Source: Woeseiaceae bacterium (lineage in GTDB: Bacteria > Pseudomonadota > Gammaproteobacteria > Steroidobacterales > Woeseiaceae). From it: a DNA stretch of 32,452 nt. The notes beneath the pieces are model-generated. The model made no database searches, was not told the DNA's origin, and saw only the letters and a list, made by a program, of their open reading frames with translations. Both the position numbers and the translations under genes were made by a program. The stretch is from the NCBI GenBank assembly GCA_021773035.1, contig JAJFKU010000053.1, forward strand, positions 1 through 32,452, given 5' to 3'. This document shows positions 7,833-17,200 of the stretch, one piece after another (the stretch's first letter is position 1; every line of letters begins with the position of its first letter).

Positions 7833-9215
7833 TTAAGGATTGTTAAGATCAAAGAACAAAGCGTCCGTCGCGGTAATACTCGCCGAGTCGAGGATCATGC
7901 TGCCCGTATTTTCGCCCGCCGTCAGATCTAGCGGGTAAGGGCCGCCAATGACATTCTTGGTGTTAGCCTCGGTAACGACAAGGTTGTACTCGCCCGGCGC
8001 GTATGCTCCGAGGCCGGTAGAGGTCCCGTAAATCAGCGAATAGTAGTTTGGCCCTATCAATGCGATGTCGACGTCCGTGCCGACGATGTAAACGTCCACT
8101 GTCGAAAAGCGGGTCGCGCCCTGAAACACCTGGAACTTGGCGTGCGTCGATACCTGCCGCCGGTCCTCCGCGAAGAGCGCCGCCTGCACGTTGCCGGGGA
8201 GACCGACCAGGTACAGGCGGTTGAACGTGCCCTTGTTGATATCGAAGGCCCGTTCCGCGAGGAACACGCCCTGGTTGCCGGCCGGTGTCACGTTGATATT
8301 CAAGGTGCCGGGGTCGACGATTACGGCGGCAGACTCGCTGGCGTAGTCGAGGTCGGCGACCAGCGGATTCGCGAAATCGCCACCCGAGATAACGTCGACC
8401 GGGCCGGTGCCCATGGCTCCGTGAACGACTGTGAGTTCCGACAGCAGGTTGATATCGTAAAGATCCAGGCCGAGGCTGGTGCCAATCCAGCGCACTGAAA
8501 AGGCCGCCGTCGTCTCGCCGCCGTCATCCATGATCGTCAGGAGATTACTCGTCGCCGCGGATACCGAGATGGGGTCTGACGCAAACAACATGTTCGTCGG
8601 GTCGCCCGCCGGTGTCACTACGACCTGGTAGGTTCCGGCTGTCAGTTCGATAGCCGACTTCAGGTCGGCGTAGCCAATCGTTGTTCTCGGTGTCGCAAAC
8701 TCAGGGCTGGTTCCGGGCGCTTCCAGGTAGACATCGACAGTTCCGACGTCTTTCGACAGGTTACCGAACGATACCTCCATTACCGTAACCGTCGTGTCGT
8801 TATCCGCGGCGGTCGTAAGCTCTTCGGACCAGTCGCGGCCAAATTGCTCCCAGACGATGAGTTCCGGCGTATCCAGCGACCCGGCCAGAACAAAGGTGTA
8901 TTCCGTTTCGGCATCCACTTTGAGCGTCGAGGACGTAATAGTGGTCGCTTCCGTGTCGTCGGGCAGCAGGATATCGAACCGAAACGTGTATTCGAGATCG
9001 TCGTATTCGCTGGTACCGGATGCGTCCTTGAACGTCAGCGCCGATAGTAGAGTCTCCTCGATAAGAAAACTGACGGCGCCGATATCCGGAACCGCATGCA
9101 GCGCCTGTATGGACCCTTTTCCCGTCACGGTATCGTCGTTGTTCGAACTCGAACACGCGCCGATGATTACTAGTGAGGCAAGCCAGCTCAGGCGGGTCAT
9201 GCGCAGCTTTGTCAT
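7833..9215 (-). CDS. DUF4397-like repeat lipoprotein
   Basis: A 460-residue lipoprotein: the signal ends in IIGAC, a standard lipobox, followed by a Ser/Asn/Asp-rich linker. The start codon has GGAG eight bases upstream. The body resembles DUF4397 domains, recognisable by LHAVPDIGAVSFL near the N terminus and by repeated units of the form VDVYxxxPGT, LTAGTYQVVVTPAGDP, LNINVTPAGN and APGEYNLVVTEA, suggesting four beta-sandwich repeats. These domains are found in surface and extracellular proteins with no known enzymatic activity. It has no partner in a tight operon. Location is probably the outer membrane, since the residue after Cys is Ser rather than the Asp that retains lipoproteins at the inner membrane. 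Confidence 0.78.
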   Translation of the reverse strand: MTKLRMTRLSWLASLVIIGACSSSNNDDTVTGKGSIQALHAVPDIGAVSFLIEETLLSALTFKDASGTSEYDDLEYTFRFDILLPDDTEATTITSSTLKVDAETEYTFVLAGSLDTPELIVWEQFGRDWSEELTTAADNDTTVTVMEVSFGNLSKDVGTVDVYLEAPGTSPEFATPRTTIGYADLKSAIELTAGTYQVVVTPAGDPTNMLFASDPISVSAATSNLLTIMDDGGETTAAFSVRWIGTSLGLDLYDINLLSELTVVHGAMGTGPVDVISGGDFANPLVADLDYASESAAVIVDPGTLNINVTPAGNQGVFLAERAFDINKGTFNRLYLVGLPGNVQAALFAEDRRQVSTHAKFQVFQGATRFSTVDVYIVGTDVDIALIGPNYYSLIYGTSTGLGAYAPGEYNLVVTEANTKNVIGGPYPLDLTAGENTGSMILDSASITATDALFFDLNNP

Positions 9216-9385
9216 TTAGATTCTCCAGGCTATCCATTGGTACAGATCACGCGGGCGTCTTGCCTGCGCGTGCTTAAGATTCGGCATGCTAGTGAATGCA
9301 TTGGTGAAGAACCGTTAAGAAATGAAAGGCGGCCCCGGCTTGTGCCGGGCACCCCTTGCAGAGGCCGGTTTTGACTCACGAAACC

Positions 9386-9400
9386 CTTACAATTCCTTAC
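9386..9400 (-). promoter_or_regulatory. Period-10 direct repeat, candidate response-regulator box
   Basis: On the minus strand GTAAG occurs twice with exactly five bases between (plus-strand CTTAC at 9386-9390 and 9396-9400). This matches the layout of the CpxR box (GTAAA-N5-GTAAA) and lies 60-75 bases before the EF-hand/response-regulator/kinase genes. Autoregulation by the encoded regulator is the natural inference. Between 9216 and 9385 I see only a six-base-pair hairpin (9334-9349) with no T tract. Confidence 0.45.
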
Positions 9401-9460
9401 AGCGAAACGCTTTGTGCCGTCTTAGACTGTGCTCAATCGTCACTAACCAAGGAGATTAAA

Positions 9461-9832
9461 ATGACGCAGCCAATCAAGACAACGGCACTGGTAATCGGTG
9501 CTCTGGCAATAGCTTTCGGCTTGTCCCTCGGCGTTAATGCCGCCGACAGATCGGGTCGCCCGGTACCGCCCTCATTCAGCGAAATCGACGAAAACTCGGA
9601 CCAGCTGATCAGCCGCGAAGAAATCGAGGCAGCCATGCAGGCCATGGGCCGCGATCGCCGTGGTCGGGCAGACTCCGACGGTGATCGTCCCGACCGCTTC
9701 GCACGAATCGATACCGATGGCGATGGCTACATCAATGAGAGTGAATTCGCGGTGGCACGGGAAAAAATGCAGGACCGTCGCGCCCGGCATCACAAGCAGC
9801 GAGACTGCGACGGCGAGGACGATTCTGTCTGA
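9461..9832 (+). CDS. Periplasmic EF-hand protein
   Basis: A 123-residue exported protein with a signal peptide (to VNA-ADR). One canonical EF-hand loop is visible, DTDGDGYINESE, and an earlier one, DENSDQLISREE, is acceptable. A basic tail (DRRARHHKQRD) and acidic end follow. AAGGAG at 9449-9454 supports the start. Its stop codon is followed after some 80 bases by the response regulator start, and no terminator separates them, so it is probably the first gene of an EF-hand/regulator/kinase operon. By position it may report calcium or another divalent cation to the kinase, or be a target of the system; neither is shown by sequence. Confidence 0.85.
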   Translation: MTQPIKTTALVIGALAIAFGLSLGVNAADRSGRPVPPSFSEIDENSDQLISREEIEAAMQAMGRDRRGRADSDGDRPDRFARIDTDGDGYINESEFAVAREKMQDRRARHHKQRDCDGEDDSV

Positions 9833-9910
9833 ATGCGCCCCGAAATCACCGCTCCTGGCGGGTTACAATGGCGCCACGGTACCGGACAGGAACGGGGACG
9901 TTGCAGCGAC

Positions 9911-10633
9911 GTGAAATCCGCCAGCATACTGATGGTCGACGATGACGCTGAACTGTGCAGCATGGTGGTGGCGTACCTGGCCGAGGACGGCTTCGACGCC
10001 AGCGCCGTGCACAGCGGCGCGGCTGCCCTGGACCTGGTGAAGAGCCGCTCTTTTGACGCCCTGATACTGGATTTGATGATGCCCGGTATGAACGGTCACG
10101 AAGTGCTGCGGCGGCTGCGCTCCGGCGCGTCCGGTATGACCCCGATGCCGGTCCTGATGCTGACGGCGCGCGGCGACGATGTTGATCGCATTGTCGGCCT
10201 GGAAAGCGGGGCCGACGACTATCTCGCCAAACCCTGCAATCTGCGCGAACTCGCGGCGCGATTGCGCGCCATCCTGCGGCGTTCCGCGCACAGTCCGACC
10301 GAACCGCAGAGTCGGTCGGGGACCTTATCGGTTGGCGATATTACGCTTGACGCCTCCCGGCGGCAGGCGACGCAGGCCCGCGAAGCCCTCGTTCTGACCG
10401 GCGCCGAGTTCGCCATTCTGCGCATACTGATGGAGCATGCGGGTGAAGCGGTAGCGAAGGAAATACTGATGCAGAAGGCGTTGGGGCGCGAGTACATGCC
10501 GTACGACAGAAGTGTCGACGTGCACGTGGCCAATCTACGCAAAAAACTGCTGCCCAACGACGCTGCGAACACACCGATTAAGACCATTCGTGGCCTCGGG
10601 TACCAACTGATCGATACTCAAACGGCAGACTGA
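9911..10633 (+). CDS. OmpR/CpxR-type response regulator
   Basis: A 240-residue two-domain regulator. The receiver domain has the acidic pocket D10-D11-D12, phosphoacceptor Asp54 in LILDLMMPGMNG, the LTARGDD threonine and the YLAKP lysine. The C-terminal winged helix shows LTGAEFAILRILMEH and SVDVHVANLRKKL with the closing TIRGLGYQL. I prefer GTG 9911, which puts Lys-Ser-Ala-Ser-Ile-Leu right before the receiver strand. The ATG at 9833, directly after the preceding stop, adds 26 residues with no family counterpart. TTACAAT at 9863-9869 could be an internal -10. The kinase ATG abuts its stop (TGAATG), so the pair is translationally coupled. Confidence 0.92.
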   Translation: MKSASILMVDDDAELCSMVVAYLAEDGFDASAVHSGAAALDLVKSRSFDALILDLMMPGMNGHEVLRRLRSGASGMTPMPVLMLTARGDDVDRIVGLESGADDYLAKPCNLRELAARLRAILRRSAHSPTEPQSRSGTLSVGDITLDASRRQATQAREALVLTGAEFAILRILMEHAGEAVAKEILMQKALGREYMPYDRSVDVHVANLRKKLLPNDAANTPIKTIRGLGYQLIDTQTAD

Positions 10634-11986
10634 ATGCGGCGCCTGTACCTGAAAATCGTCGTCGCTATCTGGGTGGTCATGATCGTTTCCTCGGTCGGTG
10701 CCGGCCTGATCATGCGCACGGTAATCGCAGAGCCGTCTGCCGCCACGGTGCGGGCGATGACCGCCGAACGATTCATGCTGCCCGTGGTCGAGGATGTATT
10801 GGCCGCTGCGGAGGGCAGGGACCAGGAGCAGCTGCTCGCGCTGTTTCAGACCAGTGGGCTGGTGGCCCGAAGAATGGCGTTCACGCTGCAGGACTCCGAC
10901 GGCGAAACCCTGTTAAGAGTGGGTTCGCCGGAAGCAACCGCGGCGCTTTTGTCGGCAAACGCCGGCGACAATGTCTGGCAGCACGAGTTCGTTTACAACG
11001 CCAACAGCTATGTTCTGCAGGTGCTGCCTCGCGAGCGCGCCCGGCACCGACCGCCGAAAGGTTTTTTCCGTCCCTGGGGACCGCTACTGATACTCCTCAT
11101 AGCGATCCCGCTCAGCGTATTCCTGAGCATGCTGATCGCCCGTTATCTTATCCGGCCTTTGAAATCCTTCGAATCGGCCGGACTGCGTCTTGCGGACGGC
11201 GATCTGTCCGCCCGCATCAATCCATCGGTTACCACTCGCGGCGATGAGCTCGCCGAGTTTGCAGCGACGTTTGACTACATGGCCGAACGCATTGAGAAGC
11301 TGGTCAACTCACACAAAGAGCTGCTGCGCGACGTATCTCACGAACTGCGTTCACCGCTCGCGAGGGTGCACGCCGCATTGTCGCTGGCACGCCAACGCAC
11401 AAAAGGTGCCGTTGACGGGGAGCTCAACCGGGTCGAGACTGAGCTTGATCGCCTGGATAATCTGATCGGTAAGCTACTGGTGTTCGCACGCCTCGACTCC
11501 GGGCAGTTGCGCATGCAGCAGCAGCCGATCGATCTAGCCGGGTTGCTGCTGGAGGTTGTCAACGACTCACTGATTGAGGCCGCGGCGGAGGACAAGAACG
11601 TCTTGCTCGATGACATGAACGGCTTCAACGTCGTCGGCGATCCCGACCTGCTAGCCAGTTGTTTCGAAAACATCATTCGAAACGCGATCAGGCATTCGCC
11701 GCCCCGGTCATCGGTTGAGGTTGCATTGTTCGCCAATGACAGCGATTCGGGTCGCTGCTTCATTACCGTGCGCGACAGGGGTAAGGGCGTTCCAGAAAAC
11801 GATCTTGCGACAATTTTCGAGCTGTTCCGCAAGTACGACGACGAGGGCGGCGAGAATACCGGAAGCTCCGGTATCGGTCTCGCGATTGCCGAAAAAGTCG
11901 TCCATCTTCATGGCGGCGAAATATCGGCCGTCAATGCTCCGGACGGCGGTCTGATAGTCACCATCTGGCTGCCCCTGGGTAGCTAA
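10634..11986 (+). CDS. CpxA-like membrane sensor histidine kinase
   Basis: A 450-residue kinase partner of the upstream regulator. Membrane segments at ~8-29 and ~150-172 flank a ~120-residue periplasmic sensor loop. A HAMP linker follows (RPLKSFESAGLRLADGDLS), then the phosphoacceptor His236 in DVSHELRSPLARV; the H-box wording is typical of the CpxA branch. The ATPase domain has an N box (FENIIRNAIRHSP), DRGKGVP, FELFRKYDD and GSSGIGLAI. The sensor loop has no EF-hand of its own, which makes the neighbouring EF-hand proteins interesting as possible co-sensors. All catalytic motifs look intact. Confidence 0.92.
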   Translation: MRRLYLKIVVAIWVVMIVSSVGAGLIMRTVIAEPSAATVRAMTAERFMLPVVEDVLAAAEGRDQEQLLALFQTSGLVARRMAFTLQDSDGETLLRVGSPEATAALLSANAGDNVWQHEFVYNANSYVLQVLPRERARHRPPKGFFRPWGPLLILLIAIPLSVFLSMLIARYLIRPLKSFESAGLRLADGDLSARINPSVTTRGDELAEFAATFDYMAERIEKLVNSHKELLRDVSHELRSPLARVHAALSLARQRTKGAVDGELNRVETELDRLDNLIGKLLVFARLDSGQLRMQQQPIDLAGLLLEVVNDSLIEAAAEDKNVLLDDMNGFNVVGDPDLLASCFENIIRNAIRHSPPRSSVEVALFANDSDSGRCFITVRDRGKGVPENDLATIFELFRKYDDEGGENTGSSGIGLAIAEKVVHLHGGEISAVNAPDGGLIVTIWLPLGS

Positions 11987-12006
11987 CTTACATCGCACAA
12001 CCATTC

Positions 12007-12021
12007 TTGACAGACATTGAC
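12007..12021 (+). promoter_or_regulatory. TTGAC-N5-TTGAC direct repeat upstream of barrel gene
   Basis: TTGAC at 12007-12011 and 12017-12021 are separated by five bases, the half-site spacing used by OmpR/CpxR-type regulators. It lies 50-65 bases before the start of the outer-membrane protein gene and just after the kinase gene. The repeat unit differs from the one at 9386-9400, so a common regulator is only a suggestion. The first copy also reads TTGACA, a perfect -35, without a clear -10. Confidence 0.35.
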
Positions 12022-12071
12022 GTTGCTATTCCTTACCGTTGTTCCATCGCTACAGAGGAAAGGAACAGCCG

Positions 12072-12839
12072 GTGAAACAACAAGTCAGCCTACTTCTCAC
12101 AGGACTCGTGATGTCGTTTTCGTTCGTCCATGCAGATGAAACGGACCGCCGCGACGGTCTGTTCGATTTCTCCGAACTGAACTGGTTCGGCAGCGTTACT
12201 ACGACTTATCTCGATTCCAGCGGAGAAGTGACATTTCACGGTACGACCGAGAGTATTTATGGCGGAACGCCGACTATAAAAATGGATGACGGCCGCAGCG
12301 TATCGCTGGCTGTCGGTTTCGAAACGGGCGACGGCTGGCGGCTGAGCGGCGATCTTGGGTACATGACGACGAACTCCGGCACCAGTGCCGTCTTCGGTAT
12401 CGACGACAGGGCGGACGACACGTTTGTTCTCGACGCGGAGGTCGAGAGTCTGGTCTTCATGCTGAACGGTAGCTACGATTTTGATATCGGACTGGATCGT
12501 TTCACGCCGTTTTTCAAGGCCGGTGTCGGCGTGGCGCGTAACGAAACCAAAAGTGCGATCCTTGATGTCAGCTACGATTCCCTGATCTGGAACGGCACGG
12601 TGTTCGACGACCAGCGCTTGGAAGGGTATGCCTACCCAAGGGGAAAAACGACGGAGTTCGCGTGGAATATCGGTGCCGGCATACGCATGGCGTTATCGGA
12701 ACGCTTTGAGCTGTCGATGGCCTACGCACTGATGGACCTCGGAGACACCGCAACCGAGACCGACGGGGCTGGCGACGCACTCGCCTTTAAGGACCTGACC
12801 TCTCAACAGCTACAGTTAGGACTCGATTTTCGTTTCTGA
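12072..12839 (+). CDS. Outer-membrane beta-barrel protein (OmpW/OmpA-barrel type)
   Basis: A 255-residue small barrel protein. Start GTG 12072 has AGGA seven bases upstream and a signal peptide (to VHA-DET). The mature chain shows alternating amphipathic strands separated by acidic turns: VSLAVGFETGDGWRLSGDLGY, split here at the turn, later FTPFFKAGVGVARNE and FAWNIGAGIRMALSERFELSMAY, again as successive strands. It ends LDFRF, with the terminal phenylalanine recognised by the BAM machinery. The earlier ATG at 12039 would bury the signal peptide. It follows the kinase gene by 85 bases and is probably either co-transcribed with it or controlled by the regulator. Confidence 0.8.
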   Translation: MKQQVSLLLTGLVMSFSFVHADETDRRDGLFDFSELNWFGSVTTTYLDSSGEVTFHGTTESIYGGTPTIKMDDGRSVSLAVGFETGDGWRLSGDLGYMTTNSGTSAVFGIDDRADDTFVLDAEVESLVFMLNGSYDFDIGLDRFTPFFKAGVGVARNETKSAILDVSYDSLIWNGTVFDDQRLEGYAYPRGKTTEFAWNIGAGIRMALSERFELSMAYALMDLGDTATETDGAGDALAFKDLTSQQLQLGLDFRF

Positions 12840-13073
12840 CTCGTCGCCAGTAAGAACATTCTCTTCGCCAGTGCAGCGCTTACCGGGCTTCGGCGGCTTG
12901 CCGGCTCTCTCCCCCTGATGTGGCGGTCGGTGTCTGGACGGTAACGCGCTGGCGAGGAGGTATGTTGCCGGGACCGCCAGAATGGTGGCTGTTCCAGCAA
13001 CAAGGAGGCGCCGCAGGAACGAGCGGCGTGCAGTTTGGATAAACCGAAAATCCGGGGCGTCGGGGGCAGGCAT
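12816..13073 (-). CDS. Small protein with possible Tat signal, unknown
   Basis: An 85-residue frame convergent with the barrel gene, overlapping its 3' end by 24 bases. GAGGA stands eight bases before the ATG. Residues 15-21 read ARRSFLR, close to the twin-arginine motif, followed by a hydrophobic stretch (LLVAGTATILAVPATYLLAS) that could be a Tat signal or a membrane anchor. The ~42-residue remainder is hydrophilic, rich in Pro, Gly, Lys and Arg, with a single cysteine and an acidic end. I recognise no family. It could be a real small exported protein or the remnant of a longer one. The other frames across 12840-13190 show nothing better. Confidence 0.45.
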   Translation of the reverse strand: MPAPDAPDFRFIQTARRSFLRRLLVAGTATILAVPATYLLASALPSRHRPPHQGERAGKPPKPGKRCTGEENVLTGDESETKIES

Positions 13074-13196
13074 GAGTTCGGTCCTCACAGTCGTCGATGG
13101 CGGAGCGTGGCTTGTCTAACGCACGACGGCGTTTCCGGTTGACGCGGGTAAAAGGTGTCAGGAGCTTTTTTGGAAGCGAAAAAACAGGAGTCAACT

Positions 13197-13502
13197 ATGA
13201 GTCTGGTCAGAACAGCCCTGGTCATCGTCTGCAGCGTTCTGACGATTTCAGGATGCGCCTCGTCGAAGCCGGACCGGGGTGAAAAGATCAATCAGTTCGA
13301 CAGTGATGGTGATGGCTTTCTGTCGCGGGAGGAATACTCTGCCAGCTCATTGAGCGAGGTCGTCGAGTTCGAGTCACTGGATGCCGATGGCGACGACCTG
13401 TTGAGCCGGGCGGAACTCGATTTCCAGATGGGCAGAGGATCGCGGGAACGTGGCCCGCGCGGTCAGAAGGGCAGGCGTCACAGCGATCACCGCATTTCCT
13501 GA
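13197..13502 (+). CDS. EF-hand lipoprotein
   Basis: A 101-residue lipoprotein: signal peptide ending in TISGC, a good lipobox, and ACAGGAG six bases before the ATG. Two EF-hand loops are visible, DSDGDGFLSREE (canonical) and DADGDDLLSRAE (Gly replaced by Asp at loop position 6, which usually weakens binding). The tail is strongly basic (Arg, Lys, His, Gly). With the EF-hand protein at 9461 it brackets the two-component and barrel genes, which suggests that the whole block handles divalent cations or envelope stress. Role inferred only. Confidence 0.82.
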   Translation: MSLVRTALVIVCSVLTISGCASSKPDRGEKINQFDSDGDGFLSREEYSASSLSEVVEFESLDADGDDLLSRAELDFQMGRGSRERGPRGQKGRRHSDHRIS

Positions 13503-13527
13503 CGGTTTTGTGTGAGCGAAAATTAGT

Positions 13528-13559
13528 TCTTGACTAAACGGTCATGAATGGCTATTGTC
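13528..13559 (+). promoter_or_regulatory. tetR promoter with overlapping operator
   Basis: TTGACT at 13531-13536, a 17-base spacer and TATTGT at 13554-13559 form a good promoter. The start codon at 13566 lies only six bases past the -10, so transcription should begin at or near the A of ATG. The box TTCTTGACTAAACGGTCAT starting at 13528 covers the -35 and recurs with changes at 14188. Its core is a loose dyad TGAC-N6-GTCA, as expected for TetR autoregulation. Confidence 0.6.
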
Positions 13560-13565
13560 GCGGCC

Positions 13566-14147
13566 ATGGTAGGACGACCCAGAGAATTTGACACCGACGT
13601 AGTCCTGGAAGCCGCGATGCGCGCCTTCTGGGAAAACGGCTATGAGGCGACGTCGCTGGCGGATCTCATGAAGGCCACCGGTTTGCACAAGGGCAGCCTG
13701 TATCAGGCGTTCGGCGACAAGCATTCTCTGTTTCTGCAATCGCTGAGACGTTATCTCGCCGATGCCCGCAAGCATGAGCTCGATATCATGAACGCCGCGA
13801 CCGGCCCGCTGCAAGGCATCGCCGATGTCGTGCACGGCATGATCGATATGCACGACGATCACTGCCCGGCGGGATGTCTGGCGATCAACACGATCATCGA
13901 ACTTGCCCCCCACGATTCCGAGGTGGCGACGATCATGGACGCACATGTCAATGCCATGCGTACATCGCTGGAGAGCGCGATCGTTGCCGGGCAGGCGGCG
14001 GGCCAGATCGATAAAACGCGTCCGCCGGAGTTGCTTGCCGCGATGGTAATGACGTTTATGTCCGGACTCGCCATTCAGGCGCGCAGTGGCATGGACCGGG
14101 CGACCGGACACCAACTCATTGACGCACAACTGGACACACTGAAATAA
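13566..14147 (+). CDS. TetR-family repressor of the adjacent transporter
   Basis: A 193-residue TetR regulator starting MVGRPREFD, a usual opening for the family. The helix-turn-helix is SLADLMKATGLHKGSLYQAFGDK, recognised by its TGLHKGSLYQAFGDK core. The effector domain carries HCPAGCLAINTIIELAPHD, the CxxGC/N-x-x-x-E signature of the YxaF/NemR-like branch, in which cysteines can sense electrophiles; this role is inference. No Shine-Dalgarno precedes the ATG, and the promoter position suggests a leaderless transcript. It is followed on the same strand by the RND/LolA gene, whose upstream region carries a related operator, so it very likely represses both. Confidence 0.88.
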   Translation: MVGRPREFDTDVVLEAAMRAFWENGYEATSLADLMKATGLHKGSLYQAFGDKHSLFLQSLRRYLADARKHELDIMNAATGPLQGIADVVHGMIDMHDDHCPAGCLAINTIIELAPHDSEVATIMDAHVNAMRTSLESAIVAGQAAGQIDKTRPPELLAAMVMTFMSGLAIQARSGMDRATGHQLIDAQLDTLK

Positions 14148-14187
14148 AGAGCTAATGCACGTGAAGCGTGTATTTTTTTTGGACTAA

Positions 14188-14208
14188 TTCTTGACCGAAA
14201 GGTAATAA
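14188..14208 (+). promoter_or_regulatory. Second copy of the TetR operator, before RND gene
   Basis: TTCTTGACCGAAAGGTAATAA at this position matches the box at 13528-13548 in 16 of 21 bases and is centred on the dyad ACC-GAAA-GGT. It lies 14-34 bases before the transporter start and would block a promoter formed by TTGGAC (14179-14184) and TAATAA (14203-14208). Confidence 0.55.
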
Positions 14209-14221
14209 AAGGTATCCGAAC

Positions 14222-17200
14222 ATGGGTAAATCATTCAAGAGCATCGATCGCCTCGCAGAGGGCCTGGCACGCCTCGTCATTCGCTTTCGCTGGACGGTTG
14301 TTATCGTTGCGATTCTGAGCGCCGTGACAATCGCTTCCGGCGGACGCTTCCTGGAGTTTGCGAATAACTATCGCGTCTTCTTCTCGGATGAGAATCCGGA
14401 GCTGGTGGCGTTCGAGGACCTGCAGGCGACATACACGAAGAACGACAACTTCTTTTTCGTGCTGGAACCGGCTGATGGCGATGCCTTTGCAACCGGGACG
14501 CTTGCTGCCGTCGAACAGCTGACGGAAGCTGCATGGCAGATTCCCTATGCGATCCGCGTCGACTCGATCAGCAATTTTCAGCACACCTACGGTATCGGAG
14601 ACGATCTGATCGTCGAGGACCTGTTTAGCGGCGGCGCGTCGATGGGCCTGGCCGAGCGCCAGCGGCGTGGTGATATCGCACTTGCCGAGCCGCTGCTTCG
14701 TCATCAGCTGGTGTCCGAGGACGGTGCTGTAACGGCCGTCAACGTCACCCTGCAATATCCCGAGAAAGACCTGACTGAAGTTCCGCAAGCGGTCAGCGCC
14801 GCGCGCGAGCTTCGCGAGCAAATCGAGAGTGACTTTCCGGATGTCGACGTTTCGCTGACGGGCGTGTCGGCGTTGAACAATGCGTTCGCCGAAACCGGCC
14901 AGGCCGATCTCGGAACCCTGGTACCGGTCATGTTTGGTGTCATTCTTCTTCTCACACTGCTTATTCTGCGCTCGGTAACCGCAACGCTGGCAACACTCGC
15001 CGTCATCCTGTTTTCGATGATGGTTGGTATGGGCTGGGCCGGTTTCGTCGGCATCAAGCTCACGCCAATCTCCGGTTCCGCGCCGATTATCATCCTGACA
15101 CTGGCGATTGCCGACTCCATACACATTCTGATGTCGATGCGAACCGTCATGCGCGAGGGCGTTGCCAAGGACGATGCACTGGTCGAGGCTCTGCGTCTTA
15201 ACTTCATGCCGGTAACGATTACGTCTCTGACGACTATTGTCGGGTTCCTGGCGCTGAACTTCTCGGACTCACCGCCGTTCTGGCACCTCGGTAACATTAC
15301 GGCCGTCGGTATCCTCGCGGCATGGGCTTACTCGATCACGCTGCTGCCGGCACTGATACGAATACTGCCGTTTCACCCGAAGCAGACTGCCACGGCCAGC
15401 ATCGGCGAACGAGCCATGGATCGCCTGGCCGATTTTGTCATCGCCAATCCCCGGCGGCTGCTGGTTTCGGTCGGTGCCGGTGTGTTGATTCTGGTGGCGT
15501 TCATTCCGACGATTCAGCTCAACGATCAGTGGACGCAGTATTTCGACGAGCGCGTGGAGTTTCGTACCGAAACGGACAAGGCCGTGGAGCATTTCGGCCT
15601 GTACCCCATAGAGTTCTCGGTACCGGCACGTGACAGCGGCGGTGTGAGCGACCCGGATTATCTCGCTTATCTCGAAGACTTCACCGACTTCCTGCGGACG
15701 CAAAACGGCGTGACTCACGTCTACTCGCTGTCGGATATCATGAAGCGGCTAAACCGTAATCTGCACGCCGACGACGAGAGCTACTACCGTATCCCGGAGG
15801 ATCGCAATCTCGCCGCGCAGTACCTACTGCTGTACGAGCTCTCCTTGCCCTACGGCCTCGATCTGAACGATCGTATTAACATCGACAAGTCCGCTACGCG
15901 CGTTACTGCCACCCTCGGCAATGTCGATTCGATTGTTACGCGCGAGTTTCTGACGGCAACGAAGACCTGGATGGAGACCAACGTGCCACCCTGGATGCAG
16001 GCGAGTCCGACCAGTGCGCAGGTGATGTTCACTTACATCGCCGGCCGTAACATCGACAACATGCTGATGGGTACAGTCATCGCCATTGTCGCTATAGCGC
16101 TCATTCTGATGGCCGCGTTGCAGAGTTTCCGCCTCGGCCTGCTGAGCCTGGTGCCAAACGGTCTGCCGATTCTCGCGACTTTCGGTACCTGGGCACTGCT
16201 GTTCGGCAAGGTCGGGTTCTCGGTGGCTACCGTAGCCTCGATCTCGTTGGGCATCGTCGTCGATGACACGGTACATCTGCTGTCCAAATACGTCAGGGCA
16301 CGCGACGAGCGCGGCGGTTCGGCGGCCGACGCCATTCGTTATGCCTTCCGCAGCGTTGGCATGGCGTTGGTTGTCAATACCGTCATCTTGTCGCTCGGTT
16401 TCATGGTGCTGTTGACGTCCAGTTTCAAAGTGAATGTCGACATGGGCCTGCTAACGGCCATGGCAATCGTATTCGCGCTGGTACTCGACTTCCTGTTCCT
16501 GCCGGCGCTGTTGCTGCTGATGGACAAAAACGAACTACATGAAAAAATTCAAGGAGAAAATACGGTGTCTCAATCGATACAAAAGCCGGCGACCAGCGTT
16601 GCCGGAGTCGCCATGCTTGCGGTACTGGCATCCGCTCTAATAGCGTCGCCCGATTTCGCTAACGGACAGGAAACCGAGGTGCGCGGCGAAACGGAAACCG
16701 AGCAGCGCGGCTTCGAAGTCGCGGCACGTTCGGATCGCTCGGACCGCGGTTTCGGTGACAGTGCGGTGGAACTGGAAATGATCCTGCGTAACGCGGCGGG
16801 TAAGGAGTCCCGGCGCACATTGCAGATCACAACGCTGGAAGTTGCCGATGAGAGTGTCGGCGACAAGTCGTTGGTGGTTTTCGATAACCCGAACGACATC
16901 AAAGGTACGGCCTTGCTGTCACACGCGAATATTCTCGATCCGGATGATCAGTGGCTGTTCCTGCCGGCGTTGAAGCGCGTCAAGCGTATTTCATCCGCGA
17001 ACAAGTCCGGGCCATTCGTGGGTTCCGAGTTCGCGTTCGAAGATTTCACATCGCTGGAACTGAACAAGTACGACTACAACTGGCTGCGTGAAGAAGACCT
17101 CGACGGTCTGGCGACCGATGTCGTCGAGCGCACGCCGCGCTATGAAAGCTCCGGTTACACCCGTCAGGTCAGCTGGGTTGATCGCGATATCTTCCAGGTG

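Noticed and set aside
9334..9349. CCCGGC/GCCGGG hairpin as a terminator
   Set aside because: Six-base stem and no following T run, and no plus-strand gene ends there.
9833..9910. ATG at 9833 as the start of the response regulator
   Set aside because: It abuts the previous stop, but the extra 26 residues have no match to receiver-domain openings; GTG 9911 gives a normal N terminus.
12880..13194. Minus-strand frame of 104 residues overlapping the possible Tat gene
   Set aside because: Pro/Arg/Cys-rich with no ribosome-binding site or domain; the frame at 12816-13073 is better supported.
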